Source: an uncultured Gammaproteobacteria bacterium (lineage in GTDB: Bacteria; Pseudomonadota; Gammaproteobacteria; Pseudomonadales; Litorivicinaceae). From it: DNA of 64,000 nucleotides. Positions 11,062 to 20,247 of this stretch are shown here, piece after piece (position 1 is the stretch's first letter; each line of letters opens with the position of its first letter). The DNA lies in the NCBI GenBank assembly GCA_913042205.1, contig CAJWIY010000003.1, forward strand, positions 1-64,000, in the 5' to 3' direction. The translations under genes and the position numbers were made by a program. Under the pieces are notes generated by a model. The model was not told the origin of the DNA and made no database searches. It saw only the letters and a program-made list of their open reading frames with translations.

Positions 11062-11919
11062 TCAAAATTTTACAAGATAGGCGAGCGCGCTGAGGTCCTG
11101 GTAATTTAGGCAATGATTCGTGTCTGCTCGCACTTTCGGTTTGGCGTGGAAAGCCACCCCGATTCCAGAAGCAAGAAGCATTGGAATATCGTTGGCACCA
11201 TCGCCTACAGCCATGGTCTCAGATAACGTGATCCTAAGTGCGCTTGCTTCAGCAACAAGCGTTTTTAGTTTTATCGAACCGTCAATAATCGGAGGGATAA
11301 CCTTTCCCGTAACTTTGCCGTTTCTGCATTCCAAGGTATTTGATAAAACGAAATCCATACCCAATCGTTCACCAATTTGTTCTGCAAAATATGAAAAGCC
11401 TCCCGAAACAATCCCCTGACGGACTCCCGCACCCGTGAGGTTCGCCGCTAATACATCCGCACCCGGCATTAACGAGAGATGCTGGGCAACCACGTCAAGT
11501 TCAGATTGGGCAAGGCCGCGCAGCAGACTGAGTCGCTCAGTAAAACTTGCTACAAAATCGAGTTCTCCGCGCATAGCACGTTCGGTGATGACCGACACCT
11601 GTTGACCCAAGCCGAAAGCTCCCGCCAACTGATCTATGACTTCTTGCTGAATGAGAGTCGAGTCCATATCGAACAACGCAAGCTTGGGATACTCGTCCCG
11701 AACCAACAAATAATCAGTGCTAGCATCCTCCGCTGCATTTTCAAGTAAAGATTCATCGACAAAATCAACCTTAAATTCAATACAGTCACAAGAGGGTGCA
11801 ACCAACAGATCCTGAGATTGGCGATGATAGCTTTGAGCATTAGCCAACCCAGCCTGATTAATAAGCTTTTCCAGTGCCTCGAAATGACTCGCCTTACTCA
11901 CGAACCACAACAATCTCAT
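11062..11919 (-). CDS. serB: phosphoserine phosphatase
   Basis: Last step of serine biosynthesis, a haloacid dehalogenase-type phosphatase. The nucleophile motif is [16 protein letters not shown] (first Asp about residue 84), motif II is VSGGFSYF, and the metal motif is [10 protein letters not shown]. The first 75 residues are a separate N-terminal domain, as in other gammaproteobacterial SerB. The start overlaps the parC stop (ATGA). serB near parC also matches Pseudomonas gene order. Confidence 0.95.
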   Translation of the reverse strand: MRLLWFVSKASHFEALEKLINQAGLANAQSYHRQSQDLLVAPSCDCIEFKVDFVDESLLENAAEDASTDYLLVRDEYPKLALFDMDSTLIQQEVIDQLAGAFGLGQQVSVITERAMRGELDFVASFTERLSLLRGLAQSELDVVAQHLSLMPGADVLAANLTGAGVRQGIVSGGFSYFAEQIGERLGMDFVLSNTLECRNGKVTGKVIPPIIDGSIKLKTLVAEASALRITLSETMAVGDGANDIPMLLASGIGVAFHAKPKVRADTNHCLNYQDLSALAYLVKF

Positions 11920-14153
11920 GATTCCGTCTCGAGCCGCTCGACTCGCTGGAATCCACGCGGTAACAGTTTTCCACGCCGCGCTCGCTCACCGACAAAGTTA
12001 TCTAAATCTGACGGTGAAAGGGTTAAGTGACGCTTGCCCGCAATGACTCGTAAAGAACGCAGCGGCGGCAACACGCAGATAGCGGTAACCCGGTGTCCGT
12101 CCTTTAACTGTGCTGGTGGAATCTGCACCAATTTGTTGCCCTTACCTCTCGCAAGCTCAGGCAGCTGATGTGCTTCGAAAACTAGAAGGTGTCCAGTTGA
12201 GGCTGCCACCGCAATACGTGACAATTCAGAATCAACAATCTCAACCGGTGGAAGTAATTCTGCTTCGCCTAAATTCACTACCGATTTACCTGCCTTATTA
12301 CGGCCCAGAAGATCACCATGTTTAGAGATGAAGCCATAACCATAGCTGGTCGCTAGAACCCACTTTGCTGCCTCATCGGCCAGTGCAAGCTGAGTGACTT
12401 TTGAACCAGCCGTTAAATCGATCCGTCCGGACAAAGGTTCACCCTGACTTCGCGCTGAGGGTAATGTGTGGGTTTGCACCGAATAGGCTCGACCGTTTGT
12501 GTCGAAGGCTACGAGAGGCTGATTCGACCGACCTTGTGTGGACGTCAGGTACTTGTCACCCGCTTTATAAGATAGCGCTTCGGGATCAATATCATGCCCC
12601 TTTGCACTGCGGATCCATCCGTTGTCACTTAGCACAACGGTTACCTGTTCTGAAGCAACAAGCTGATCTTCACGAAGCGCACGCGCCTCCTGCCGGATCA
12701 CAATTGGCGATCGTCGATCATCGCCGTAGTTTTCAGCATCCTTTGTCAGCTCGTCACGAATCAATTTGGTCATTTTTGAGCGCGAGCCCAAAATACTCTC
12801 AAGATACTCTCGTTCACCCTCAAGTTCCTTTTGCTCGCCCTGTAATTTAACCTCCTCGAGTTTTGCTAAATGACGCAAGCGAAGATCGAGGACGGCACTT
12901 GCCTGAATCTCGCTCAGAGCAAACCGCTTCGTTAATTCAATTTTGGGTGCATCCTCTTCCCGAATGACGCGGATTACTTCATCGATATTGAGGTACGCGA
13001 TTAAATAACCCTCAAGGATATGCAAGCGATCCATTACTTGATCGAGGCGGTGCGTCAATCGACGCGTGACCGTATCACGACGCCACCCTAACCACTCGGC
13101 CAAGGTCGAAAGCAACGATTTGACTTGTGGGCGACCATCCACTCCTATCATATTCAGATTGACGCGATAAGTTTTTTCGAGATCAGTTGTCGCAAACAAA
13201 TGAGGCATAACTTCTTCGGCATTCACTCGGTTGGAACGCGGCGTCAACACCAACCGAATTGGATTTTCATGGTCTGATTCGTCACGCAAATCAACAATCA
13301 TGGGTAATTTCTTCGCCTGCATTTGTGAAGCGATTTGCTCAAGGATTCGCGCTGGCGAAGCCTGATGGGGTAACGCATTAATGACAATATCACCGTCCTC
13401 AAAGACATAAGTCGCTCGCATCCGAATCGAACCATTTCCGTTCTCATAGACGTTTACAATATCAGCGGGCGAGGAGATGATTTCCGCGGTAGTGGGATAA
13501 TCGGGACCGGGCACGAAACGCATGAGATCAGTAACCGTGGCTTTTGGATAGTCCAGCAAATGAATTGCCGCGTTAACCACTTCGCGCAGGTTATGGGGCG
13601 GTATATCTGTCGCCATGCCGACTGCAATACCCGTAGTCCCGTTAAGTAAAATCGAGGGTACTCTGGCCGGAAGTAATTTCGGTTCCTTTAAGGTCCCGTC
13701 AAAATTGGGTTGCCAGTCGACGGTTCCTTGGCCCAGCTCATCCAACATAATTTTCGCAATCGGGGTCAGACGCGCCTCGGTGTAACGCATAGCTGCAAAA
13801 CTCTTTGGATCATCCGGGCTCCCCCAGTTTCCCTGACCATCAACAAGTGGGTATCGTGTGGAAAAGGACTGCGCAAGTAAAACCATTGCCTCATAACAAG
13901 CAGAGTCTCCATGGGGGTGGAACTTGCCTAACACGTCACCAACCGTCCTCGCTGACTTCTTATGTTTGGACTGGGCTGACAGACCGAGTTCACTCATTGC
14001 ATAGACGATGCGTCTCTGAACGGGTTTAAGACCATCACCAATATGAGGCAATGCGCGGTCAAGGATGACGTACATGGAATAATCGAGGTATGCCTTCTCG
14101 GTATAAGTTTTTAACGGAAGCCGTTCGAAAGCTTCGGTGGATTCAAGAGCCAA
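11916..14153 (-). CDS. parC: DNA topoisomerase IV subunit A
   Basis: Decatenates sister chromosomes together with ParE, which is not in the window. The N-terminal breakage-reunion domain has [30 protein letters not shown], the quinolone-resistance region [12 protein letters not shown] (Ser and Glu both wild type) and the active-site Tyr of [10 protein letters not shown]. The C-terminal beta-pinwheel starts near residue 500. No ATG exists near the expected start; I choose the TTG at 14153 because AAAGG precedes it by about 8 bases. The track start (TTG at 14186) would add 11 residues. Confidence 0.93.
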   Translation of the reverse strand: MALESTEAFERLPLKTYTEKAYLDYSMYVILDRALPHIGDGLKPVQRRIVYAMSELGLSAQSKHKKSARTVGDVLGKFHPHGDSACYEAMVLLAQSFSTRYPLVDGQGNWGSPDDPKSFAAMRYTEARLTPIAKIMLDELGQGTVDWQPNFDGTLKEPKLLPARVPSILLNGTTGIAVGMATDIPPHNLREVVNAAIHLLDYPKATVTDLMRFVPGPDYPTTAEIISSPADIVNVYENGNGSIRMRATYVFEDGDIVINALPHQASPARILEQIASQMQAKKLPMIVDLRDESDHENPIRLVLTPRSNRVNAEEVMPHLFATTDLEKTYRVNLNMIGVDGRPQVKSLLSTLAEWLGWRRDTVTRRLTHRLDQVMDRLHILEGYLIAYLNIDEVIRVIREEDAPKIELTKRFALSEIQASAVLDLRLRHLAKLEEVKLQGEQKELEGEREYLESILGSRSKMTKLIRDELTKDAENYGDDRRSPIVIRQEARALREDQLVASEQVTVVLSDNGWIRSAKGHDIDPEALSYKAGDKYLTSTQGRSNQPLVAFDTNGRAYSVQTHTLPSARSQGEPLSGRIDLTAGSKVTQLALADEAAKWVLATSYGYGFISKHGDLLGRNKAGKSVVNLGEAELLPPVEIVDSELSRIAVAASTGHLLVFEAHQLPELARGKGNKLVQIPPAQLKDGHRVTAICVLPPLRSLRVIAGKRHLTLSPSDLDNFVGERARRGKLLPRGFQRVERLETES

Positions 14154-14220
14154 TGGAAAAACCTTTGAGTATATGGAAAAACCCAAACGCTACCGGTGGA
14201 TTCATCCGTAAGCAAGGTAC

Positions 14221-14316
14221 TCAGGGACCTAAGCGTAAAAAAAGGAAATACATCCATCTCAGAAGCCCAATCACGATCCCTCCCAATAGAGCAAGAATCG
14301 GTGTAAATTCAACTAT
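14221..14316 (-). pseudogene. possible remnant of a YeeE/YedE-type sulfur transport gene start
   Basis: On the minus strand an open stretch reads IVEFTPILALLGGIVIGLL and then diverges, ending at a stop at 14221. This resembles the N-terminus of YeeE/YedE membrane proteins, which often lie beside persulfide-dioxygenase and DUF442 genes such as those that follow here. The position of the initiator is ATA, and the characteristic GRI-GISG block is missing. If real it is a decayed or truncated gene in the opposite orientation to its neighbours. The resemblance is short and from memory. Confidence 0.25.
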
Positions 14317-14410
14317 AGATCAACCGAATCAATGTAGAACGACAAATTCAACATCTAATATTTTATTTTCGGATAAATTTACAACTAACTTTTTAAAATA
14401 GGAGACTGAA

Positions 14411-15271
14411 TTGAATCCGGACGTTCGTGCTTTTTTTGATTCAGATACTTGGACTCTGAGTTATCTCGTAAAAGACCCTAACTCGAGTGCATGCGCCATC
14501 ATCGATCCCGTACTTGATTATGATCCGGCTAGCGGTCAGACCCAGACCAAAAGCGCAGATCAAGTAATCTGCATGATCGAATCCGAAAACCTGTCCGTAG
14601 AGTGGATTATCGAAACACATGTGCATGCAGACCACTTATCTGCCGCGCCATATCTCAAAAAGAAACTAGGTGGCGGGATTGGTATCGGATCCTACATCAC
14701 AGACGTTCAAAAAGGCTTCCGCAATCTTTTCAATATGGAGAACGAGTTTCAAAGTGATGGCTCTCAGTTCGACCGGCTATTCACTGACGGTGACACCTTT
14801 CGTATCGGAGACCTGAATGTGACCGCAATGCATACACCGGGCCACACACCAGCGTGCATGAGCTATCACACCGGCGACGCACTCTTTGTTGGAGATACCA
14901 TTTTTATGCCAGATTCTGGGACAGCACGCTGTGATTTCCCGGGCGGCGATGCGCGAGCCCTCTACCAGAGCATTCAAAGACTCCTCGCGTTACCGTCGGA
15001 GACGCGGATGTTCGTATGTCATGACTACATGCCAAACGGTCGCGAAATGCAGTATCAAACTACCGTCGCGGAACAAAGGGCAAAGAACCTTCATGTGCAC
15101 GAAGGAATCTCTGAGAATGAATTTGTGTCCATGCGCTTGGCGAAAGACAAAACACTCAATATGCCCGCGCTGATCTTGCCATCGATACAAGTAAATATTC
15201 GAGCAGGGGAGCTTCCTCCGGCAGAAGATAATGGCGTACGCTATTTAAAAATCCCGATTGATGGCGTCTGA
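14411..15271 (+). CDS. MBL-fold hydrolase, persulfide dioxygenase (Blh/ETHE1) type
   Basis: Metallo-beta-lactamase-fold protein probably oxidising glutathione persulfide to sulfite with a mononuclear iron. The metal motif THVHADHLSAAP is clear, followed by HTPGHTPACMSY, FVGDTIFMPDSGTARCDFPGG and CHDYMPNGREMQY, the pattern of the persulfide-dioxygenase branch rather than glyoxalase II. The start is TTG at 14411 with AGGAG six bases upstream and no nearby ATG. A DUF442 sulfurtransferase follows within 10 bases, a pairing also found as a fusion in other bacteria. Function is inferred from family. Confidence 0.85.
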   Translation: MNPDVRAFFDSDTWTLSYLVKDPNSSACAIIDPVLDYDPASGQTQTKSADQVICMIESENLSVEWIIETHVHADHLSAAPYLKKKLGGGIGIGSYITDVQKGFRNLFNMENEFQSDGSQFDRLFTDGDTFRIGDLNVTAMHTPGHTPACMSYHTGDALFVGDTIFMPDSGTARCDFPGGDARALYQSIQRLLALPSETRMFVCHDYMPNGREMQYQTTVAEQRAKNLHVHEGISENEFVSMRLAKDKTLNMPALILPSIQVNIRAGELPPAEDNGVRYLKIPIDGV

Positions 15272-15280
15272 GGAGGAATT

Positions 15281-15688
15281 ATGATTATTCGTATACTTAC
15301 ACCAGACCTTGCTGTCGCTGACCAGTTAACGCTTGATGATCTGGATGCGGTGAAAGATGCCGGATTCAAGGCTGTAATCTGTAACCGGCCTGATGAAGAG
15401 GGCGAACCTCATGCGGAGGCTGAGGCTATGGCAAAAAAAGCGAGCATACTCGGCCTCGAATTTCGATACTTGCCGGTAAATGGTGGAAATATTACGGACA
15501 GAGACGTCGAACAACATGCCGCGGTTTTGGCCGAAGTGCCTGCCCCAGCCCTTACTTACTGCCGTTCAGGAACTCGCTGCGCTAAATTGTGGGCACTAGC
15601 AGAGGCTGGTAAGCGGGACGTGAATACACTGGTCGAGACCGTCGACAAAGCTGGCCTCAGCATCGTCGATATCACGCACCGTCTGTGA
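15281..15688 (+). CDS. TIGR01244/DUF442 sulfurtransferase-phosphatase-like protein
   Basis: A 135-residue protein of the beta-lactamase hydrolase-associated rhodanese-like group. The catalytic loop CRSGTRCAKLWAL (Cys about residue 99) has the C-x4-R form shared with dual-specificity phosphatases and sulfurtransferases. The N-terminal half has VICNRPDEEGEP, typical of DUF442. It is preceded by the AGGAGG ribosome site at the end of the persulfide dioxygenase gene, so both proteins are likely made together and hand on sulfane sulfur. No transporter gene follows intact. Confidence 0.85.
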   Translation: MIIRILTPDLAVADQLTLDDLDAVKDAGFKAVICNRPDEEGEPHAEAEAMAKKASILGLEFRYLPVNGGNITDRDVEQHAAVLAEVPAPALTYCRSGTRCAKLWALAEAGKRDVNTLVETVDKAGLSIVDITHRL

Positions 15689-15836
15689 CTGATGACGTGG
15701 CATAAGGAGAAAACAGTTTGCCACAGCAGCGGCCTCAGACCTATTGAGATGTCATTGTGACGGTGTGAGAGATTTCCCCGATACCCGCAGTTGCCGAAAA
15801 CCCCCTTGGAAAAATTGTGGCCTATCAAGAATCTAA
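15689..15836. other. convergent gap between the sulfur module and murQ
   Basis: No gene recognised. After the DUF442 stop there is a good ribosome site (AAGGAG) followed by a TTG and only nine codons to a stop, as if a third gene of the operon once began here. I see no clear terminator hairpin. Confidence 0.4.
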
Positions 15837-16742
15837 TCAACGGGAGCTCAATAGTTCTCGAAAAGGGCGTTCACCTGCCAAAGCCATAGTGGCCTCATCT
15901 TCAACCCAACCGGAGGCGACCAGCAAGCCTTTTCGTAAGTCCCAGTTAAGTTGAGAAAGCAACTGATAAGCACGCTCCTCACCAATGCCATCGATCTGCC
16001 CAGCCAGGATCCGTGCCTGACGATCTTTCAATTTCGCATTGGTGGCTCGAACACATAACATCTCATTACCTAGGACTCGGCCAAGTTGGGTCATTAACGC
16101 GGTCGAAAAACAGTTTAAAAGCGCCTTCTGTGCGGTACCCGCACCCAAACGTGTCGATCCTGCCAGCACTTCGGATCCGGTCGCCGTTACCAAAGGATGA
16201 TCTGCGATTTCAATCAGCCGACCCCTCGGATTGGAGCTAACACCGATGGTCAGCGCACCCCGTGCGATGGACGACTCGAGGATCTGACAGGTAAAGCGAG
16301 TATTCCCTGATGCTGTAATACCAATTACGACATCCAAATCGGAGACGGAGCAATTGTCCACCTCACGTGTTGCCGCCGAGGCATCATCTTCAGCACCCTC
16401 AACCGACACAGACAACGCCCTAGAACCGCCAGCAATCAAATACGCAATCCGACTCATGGGCCAGCCAAAGGTTGGCACTAATTCAACGCCATCTTGCACC
16501 CCGATACGAATGGAACAGCCTGCGCCTGCATAGACCAACCTACCCTCTCCGCCACGAAGTCGTTCAGCAGCCGCCTCAACCGCTAGAGCAATGGGGTGGG
16601 AAATCTTTTGGACCATATCAATCGCACTCGCCTGCGATGCAAGAAGTCGCCTCAGCTGTTCAGAAACAGGCAACCGATCAAACTCACGACCGTCGGGATC
16701 AACAACTTCAGTTGGTGGCAACGTTAGCTTTTTTTTATCCAT
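15837..16742 (-). CDS. murQ: N-acetylmuramic acid 6-phosphate etherase
   Basis: Cleaves the lactyl ether of MurNAc-6-phosphate to give GlcNAc-6-phosphate, a cell-wall recycling step. A SIS-type sugar phosphate domain is evident from GRLVYAGAGCSIRIG, IGITASGNTRF and GSEVLAGSTRLGAGTAQK, the last being a MurQ signature. 301 residues is a normal length. The start lies within the last 19 bases of glnS, so it is probably co-transcribed with it. The partner kinase AnmK and amidase genes are not in the window. Slight differences from canonical MurQ (GAGCSIRIG where GAGTSGRLG is usual) are worth noting. Confidence 0.88.
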   Translation of the reverse strand: MDKKKLTLPPTEVVDPDGREFDRLPVSEQLRRLLASQASAIDMVQKISHPIALAVEAAAERLRGGEGRLVYAGAGCSIRIGVQDGVELVPTFGWPMSRIAYLIAGGSRALSVSVEGAEDDASAATREVDNCSVSDLDVVIGITASGNTRFTCQILESSIARGALTIGVSSNPRGRLIEIADHPLVTATGSEVLAGSTRLGAGTAQKALLNCFSTALMTQLGRVLGNEMLCVRATNAKLKDRQARILAGQIDGIGEERAYQLLSQLNWDLRKGLLVASGWVEDEATMALAGERPFRELLSSR

Positions 16743-18370
16743 GCATCTTTTAAGGTAACTGAGCGGTTATAGATTAGCCGACCTTGACCGCTGGCTGGGT
16801 CTTGCTTGAAAAATCCAACACGCTCAAATTGAAAAAATATCTCAGGCATCAAGCATCCTAGGGCTGGCTCAACCTGTGCTGTGCCGAGAGTTAACGACAT
16901 TGGGTTAATTACAGACGAGGGGTCCTCATAGTTACCAGGATCTGGAACAGTAAACATTCGATCATATAAACGCACATCCACCTCTTGAGCAGATTCCGCA
17001 TGAACCCAGTGAATTGTGCCTTTCACCCTGCGACCAGACTGATCTTGCCCCGAGCGTGTGTCAGGATCGTAACGGACATGCACCTCCTTGACCCCACCCT
17101 TCTCATCAAGCACCGCATCCTCAAAATCAACGATAAATCCGTACTTCAATCGAACACTACCGCCTGGAACCAGCCTGAAAAAACCGTCCGGTGGATACAA
17201 CTCAAAGTCTGAGCGATCGATGTACAACTTTTGTCCGAAAAACACTGTACGCGAGCCCAATTCGGGGCGCTTCGGGTGCCAGGGAACCTTTATTGGCAGT
17301 GGTCCTCGGTCCCAATTCGTAACAACAACTTTCAGAGGATCCATTACCGCCATGGCTTTATGTGCCCGACTCTCTAGATCGTCACGTATTGAGCCTTCAA
17401 GAATTTGTAGTTCAATGGTATTCGGCTTGCGTGTCACACCGATACGCTCGCAGAACAGTCGGATACCCTCTGGCGAAAAACCACGACGCCGCATCCCCGC
17501 AATAGTGGGCATCCGAGGATCATCCCAGCCCGACACATAACCTCCCTGCACAAGGGTATTGAGTTTACGCTTGCTGGTTACCGTACCCTCAAGTTCAAGG
17601 CGGCTAAATTCGGTTTGCTTTGGTCGACTCGGTAGCGGGAGCTTTTTCAAAAGCCACTCATAAAGCGGTCTGTGATCCTCGAATTCAAGTGTGCAAAGAG
17701 AGTGAGTCACTCCTTCAATCGCATCGCTCTGGCCATGGGCGTAGTCATAAGTCGGGTAGATGCACCATCTGTCGCCGGTGCGCGGATGCTTGGTATGACG
17801 GATTCGGTAAAGCGCTGGATCGCGCAAATTCATGTTTGGGGCCGACATTGATATCTTTGCACGTAAGACTGCAGCGCCCTCAGACATCTCTCCGTCGCGC
17901 ATCTTCAAGAAGAGCGCCTCATTTTCTCCAGCTGACCGTTCCCGGTAAGGGCTATCGACGCCAGCCTCCTTGAGAGTACCTCGATTTTTGCGCATTTCTT
18001 CTGCGGACTGCTCGTCCACATATGCGTCGCCATTACGGATAAGGTGCAATGCCCAATCAAAAAGCTTCTCGAAGTAGTCGGCTGTATGGCAGAGCTCTGA
18101 CCACTCAAAACCCAGCCAACGCACATCCTCTTCGATAGCATCGATATATTCTTGAGACTCTTTGTCAGGATTGGTGTCATCAAACCGCAGATTGCAGCGA
18201 CCACCAAATTCTGCAGCCAGCCCGAAATTCAAACAAATGCTCTTGGCGTGTCCTACATGCAGATAGCCATTTGGCTCTGGAGGAAACCGCGTCACGACCT
18301 GGTCGATTTGGCCCTGCCTGATCTGATCTGAAATCTTTGTGCGAATAAAATTCGTGGGTTTCTCGCTCAC
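16724..18370 (-). CDS. glnS: glutaminyl-tRNA synthetase
   Basis: Class I synthetase charging tRNA-Gln directly. The HIGH-type motif is FPPEPNGYLHVGHAKS (about 29-44), and the KMSKS loop is replaced by VTSKRKLN, as usual in GlnRS. FDDTNP and the C-terminal two-barrel anticodon region are present (548 residues). It starts at GTG directly after the cnoX stop. Presence of GlnRS means the organism does not need the Glu-tRNA-Gln amidotransferase route for this tRNA. The 3' end overlaps murQ. Confidence 0.96.
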   Translation of the reverse strand: MSEKPTNFIRTKISDQIRQGQIDQVVTRFPPEPNGYLHVGHAKSICLNFGLAAEFGGRCNLRFDDTNPDKESQEYIDAIEEDVRWLGFEWSELCHTADYFEKLFDWALHLIRNGDAYVDEQSAEEMRKNRGTLKEAGVDSPYRERSAGENEALFLKMRDGEMSEGAAVLRAKISMSAPNMNLRDPALYRIRHTKHPRTGDRWCIYPTYDYAHGQSDAIEGVTHSLCTLEFEDHRPLYEWLLKKLPLPSRPKQTEFSRLELEGTVTSKRKLNTLVQGGYVSGWDDPRMPTIAGMRRRGFSPEGIRLFCERIGVTRKPNTIELQILEGSIRDDLESRAHKAMAVMDPLKVVVTNWDRGPLPIKVPWHPKRPELGSRTVFFGQKLYIDRSDFELYPPDGFFRLVPGGSVRLKYGFIVDFEDAVLDEKGGVKEVHVRYDPDTRSGQDQSGRRVKGTIHWVHAESAQEVDVRLYDRMFTVPDPGNYEDPSSVINPMSLTLGTAQVEPALGCLMPEIFFQFERVGFFKQDPASGQGRLIYNRSVTLKDAWIKKS

Positions 18371-18372
18371 GG

Positions 18373-19236
18373 CTACACCATCAATATTGCAGCCAGCTGC
18401 TTACGGCCTGCGCGTGCTCGCGAATCCTCAGTACCCAAACGATCGAAAATCTTAATCAGCAAAAGCCTCGCGGCGTCTCCGTTATATTGCCTGTCTGTCC
18501 GAACAATCGTCAAAAGATTCTCGATCGCTGTTTCAACGTCATCCGATACCATCAGGTGCACGGCGAAAAAATATCGTGCTTCGCTGTCAGCGTCATTAGA
18601 ACCGAGCCGTGATTCACACGTCGCGCGATCAGGTGCTCCATTGAGTAAGTCTTGAAAGACCTTTCCAGCCAAAATCGATTTCGCTCGAGGATCCATTTTT
18701 TTCGCATCGGGAAGACGCTCGATAATTGCTTCGGCACTCGCCGAATCACCGTTCCTAAGTAACGCCTGCGCCATATCAAGATATGCGTCATAGTTTTCAG
18801 GATCGTCGGCTGTGATCAACTGATACAGCGCGATTGCTTCTTCGTACTGACCGCGTTCAACAAGCTCAGCTGCTCGCTCAAGTGGCGACGCCTCGACTCT
18901 CTCTACATGCTTATCGAGCATCGCCCTAATCTCACCCTCGGACAGCGCGCCCATAAAATGATCAGCAGGCTGTCCGTCCTTAAACAGCACAACTGTCGGT
19001 AATGAGCGAACACCCATTCCTGTGACTAGCGTCTGCTCGGCATCAGAATCGACTTTGGCCAAAATAAAAGAGCCAGCGTATTCATCTGCCAGCCTCTCAA
19101 GTATGGGTCCCAGACTTTTGCAGGGGCCACACCAATCAGCATAAAAGTCGACCAAAACAGGAGTTTCCAGTGATTTTTTTAAAACATCTGTTTCAAATGT
19201 TTCAGATGAGACTTGGATTGAGTGAGCGTTGGACAT
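18373..19236 (-). CDS. cnoX: thioredoxin-TPR co-chaperone CnoX/YbbN-type
   Basis: An N-terminal thioredoxin domain with an intact active site, DFYADWCGPCKSLGPIL, is followed by TPR-like helices (about 120-287). This is the YbbN layout; E. coli CnoX is a chaperedoxin that protects substrates for GroEL under oxidative stress. Here both cysteines of the CxxC are kept, so it may also act as an oxidoreductase. I use the ATG at 19236 (MSNAHSIQ), giving 287 residues, because the extra 34 residues of the track ORF look random. It is divergent from sufE and leads into glnS. Confidence 0.88.
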   Translation of the reverse strand: MSNAHSIQVSSETFETDVLKKSLETPVLVDFYADWCGPCKSLGPILERLADEYAGSFILAKVDSDAEQTLVTGMGVRSLPTVVLFKDGQPADHFMGALSEGEIRAMLDKHVERVEASPLERAAELVERGQYEEAIALYQLITADDPENYDAYLDMAQALLRNGDSASAEAIIERLPDAKKMDPRAKSILAGKVFQDLLNGAPDRATCESRLGSNDADSEARYFFAVHLMVSDDVETAIENLLTIVRTDRQYNGDAARLLLIKIFDRLGTEDSRARAGRKQLAAILMV

Positions 19237-19306
19237 AACAACCTGTAAGTTTCGTAAATTCGCGACCAAGTATACCCTGTCGTGACCTTTTGAAGTGAGT
19301 GTGCGT

Positions 19307-19726
19307 ATGCAATTGAGTGACAGACAGCAGGAAATCATAGATGAGTTTGAGTTTTATGATTCTTGGATGGACAAATATCAGTACCTTATTGACCTCGGGA
19401 AAGACCTTGAACCACTTGAGGAGGCAGAAAAAAATGAGACGAATTTGGTCAGGGGCTGCCAGTCGCAGGTATGGATGATAGTCAGTGGACACTCAGATAA
19501 TGTTGAAGTACGGGCCAACTCAGACGCCGCCATCGTATCGGGACTGATTGCATTGGTAGTTCGACTGTACTCCAACGCTTCAGCCGAAGAAATCGTGAAA
19601 ACTGAACCCGAATTTGTCGAAGCCATCGGTTTATCACAACATTTGTCACCAACAAGAGCGAATGGGCTAGCCTCGATGTTGCAACGGCTGAAGGCAGATG
19701 CCGCAAACTTAATTGCAAATTCATAA
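19307..19726 (+). CDS. sufE: cysteine desulfuration protein SufE
   Basis: Accepts sulfur from SufS as a persulfide and passes it to the SufBCD scaffold. The acceptor Cys lies in NLVRGCQSQVW (about residue 50), the family hallmark, and the C-terminal half contains RANGLASM. I use the ATG at 19307 (139 residues); a GTG at 19295 is the alternative. It precedes sufR and the main suf genes by about 70 bases in the same direction, so the whole set forms one locus. Confidence 0.93.
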   Translation: MQLSDRQQEIIDEFEFYDSWMDKYQYLIDLGKDLEPLEEAEKNETNLVRGCQSQVWMIVSGHSDNVEVRANSDAAIVSGLIALVVRLYSNASAEEIVKTEPEFVEAIGLSQHLSPTRANGLASMLQRLKADAANLIANS

Positions 19727-19733
19727 CTAAATC

Positions 19734-19764
19734 TTGATATAGGACCTAATTGGTCCTATATAAT
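19734..19764 (+). promoter_or_regulatory. sufR promoter with embedded palindromic operator
   Basis: The -35-like TTGATA (19734-19739) and -10-like TATATA/TATAAT (19757-19764) flank and overlap a perfect 10-bp inverted repeat, ATATAGGACC/GGTCCTATAT with a 5-base spacer (19737-19761). Its 25-base length and ATA-GAC-GTC-TAT skeleton match the type 1 IscR site of E. coli. The next gene encodes an IscR relative, so autoregulation is the natural reading, though binding is inferred. Confidence 0.75.
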
Positions 19765-19794
19765 ATGAGCCAGAAATGGGAATGTGATACATCA

Positions 19795-20247
19795 ATGGTT
19801 CGGCTCTCAAAACTAACTGATTATGCCTCTGTGATCCTAGCTCAGATGGCAAAAAAGCCTGATATTTTATGGTCGGCAGGGCAATTGGCTGAGGAATCGG
19901 CCATCCCAAAGCCCACCTGCATCAAATTATTGAAGTTGCTGGTCAAGGGCGGAGTTCTAACCTCAATACAGGGTTCACGGGGCGGTTACAGCCTCGCAAA
20001 GAGTCCGTCACGTATCCCCGTTAAGGCGATTATCGAGGCCATTGAGGGACCAACGGCCATAACTGAGTGCGGAACAGATGAAACCCTGTGCCGGCTCACC
20101 GACCACTGCTCAGTGATGTCGCGGTGGCGGGAATTGGGCGATCAAGTCAACTACATACTGACAAAAACAACATTAGAAGATCTGATCAGCCCACATACGC
20201 TCTACACGCGACCCGATCGCCGGATAGAGACTTTAGAGGTGCATTGA
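19795..20247 (+). CDS. sufR: Rrf2-family regulator of the suf genes (SufR/IscR-like)
   Basis: Winged-helix regulator, 150 residues from the ATG at 19795. [19 protein letters not shown] is the typical Rrf2 start, and GGYSLAKSP is the wing. Three cysteines in [14 protein letters not shown] match the cluster-binding region of IscR, so it probably senses iron-sulfur status through a 2Fe-2S cluster. Its operator overlaps its own promoter, and its stop overlaps the sufB start (TGATG), so it should control sufB-C-D-S-T. It matches the gammaproteobacterial SUF regulator type (TIGR02944) rather than cyanobacterial SufR. Confidence 0.9.
   Translation: MVRLSKLTDYASVILAQMAKKPDILWSAGQLAEESAIPKPTCIKLLKLLVKGGVLTSIQGSRGGYSLAKSPSRIPVKAIIEAIEGPTAITECGTDETLCRLTDHCSVMSRWRELGDQVNYILTKTTLEDLISPHTLYTRPDRRIETLEVH

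Noticed and set aside
12401-12850. 149-residue plus-strand ORF within parC
   Set aside because: Antisense shadow of parC with no protein-like pattern.
14090-14401. 103-residue plus-strand ORF before the persulfide dioxygenase gene
   Set aside because: Half lies antisense to parC and the rest is Lys/Asn/Ile-rich AT sequence typical of a non-coding leader.
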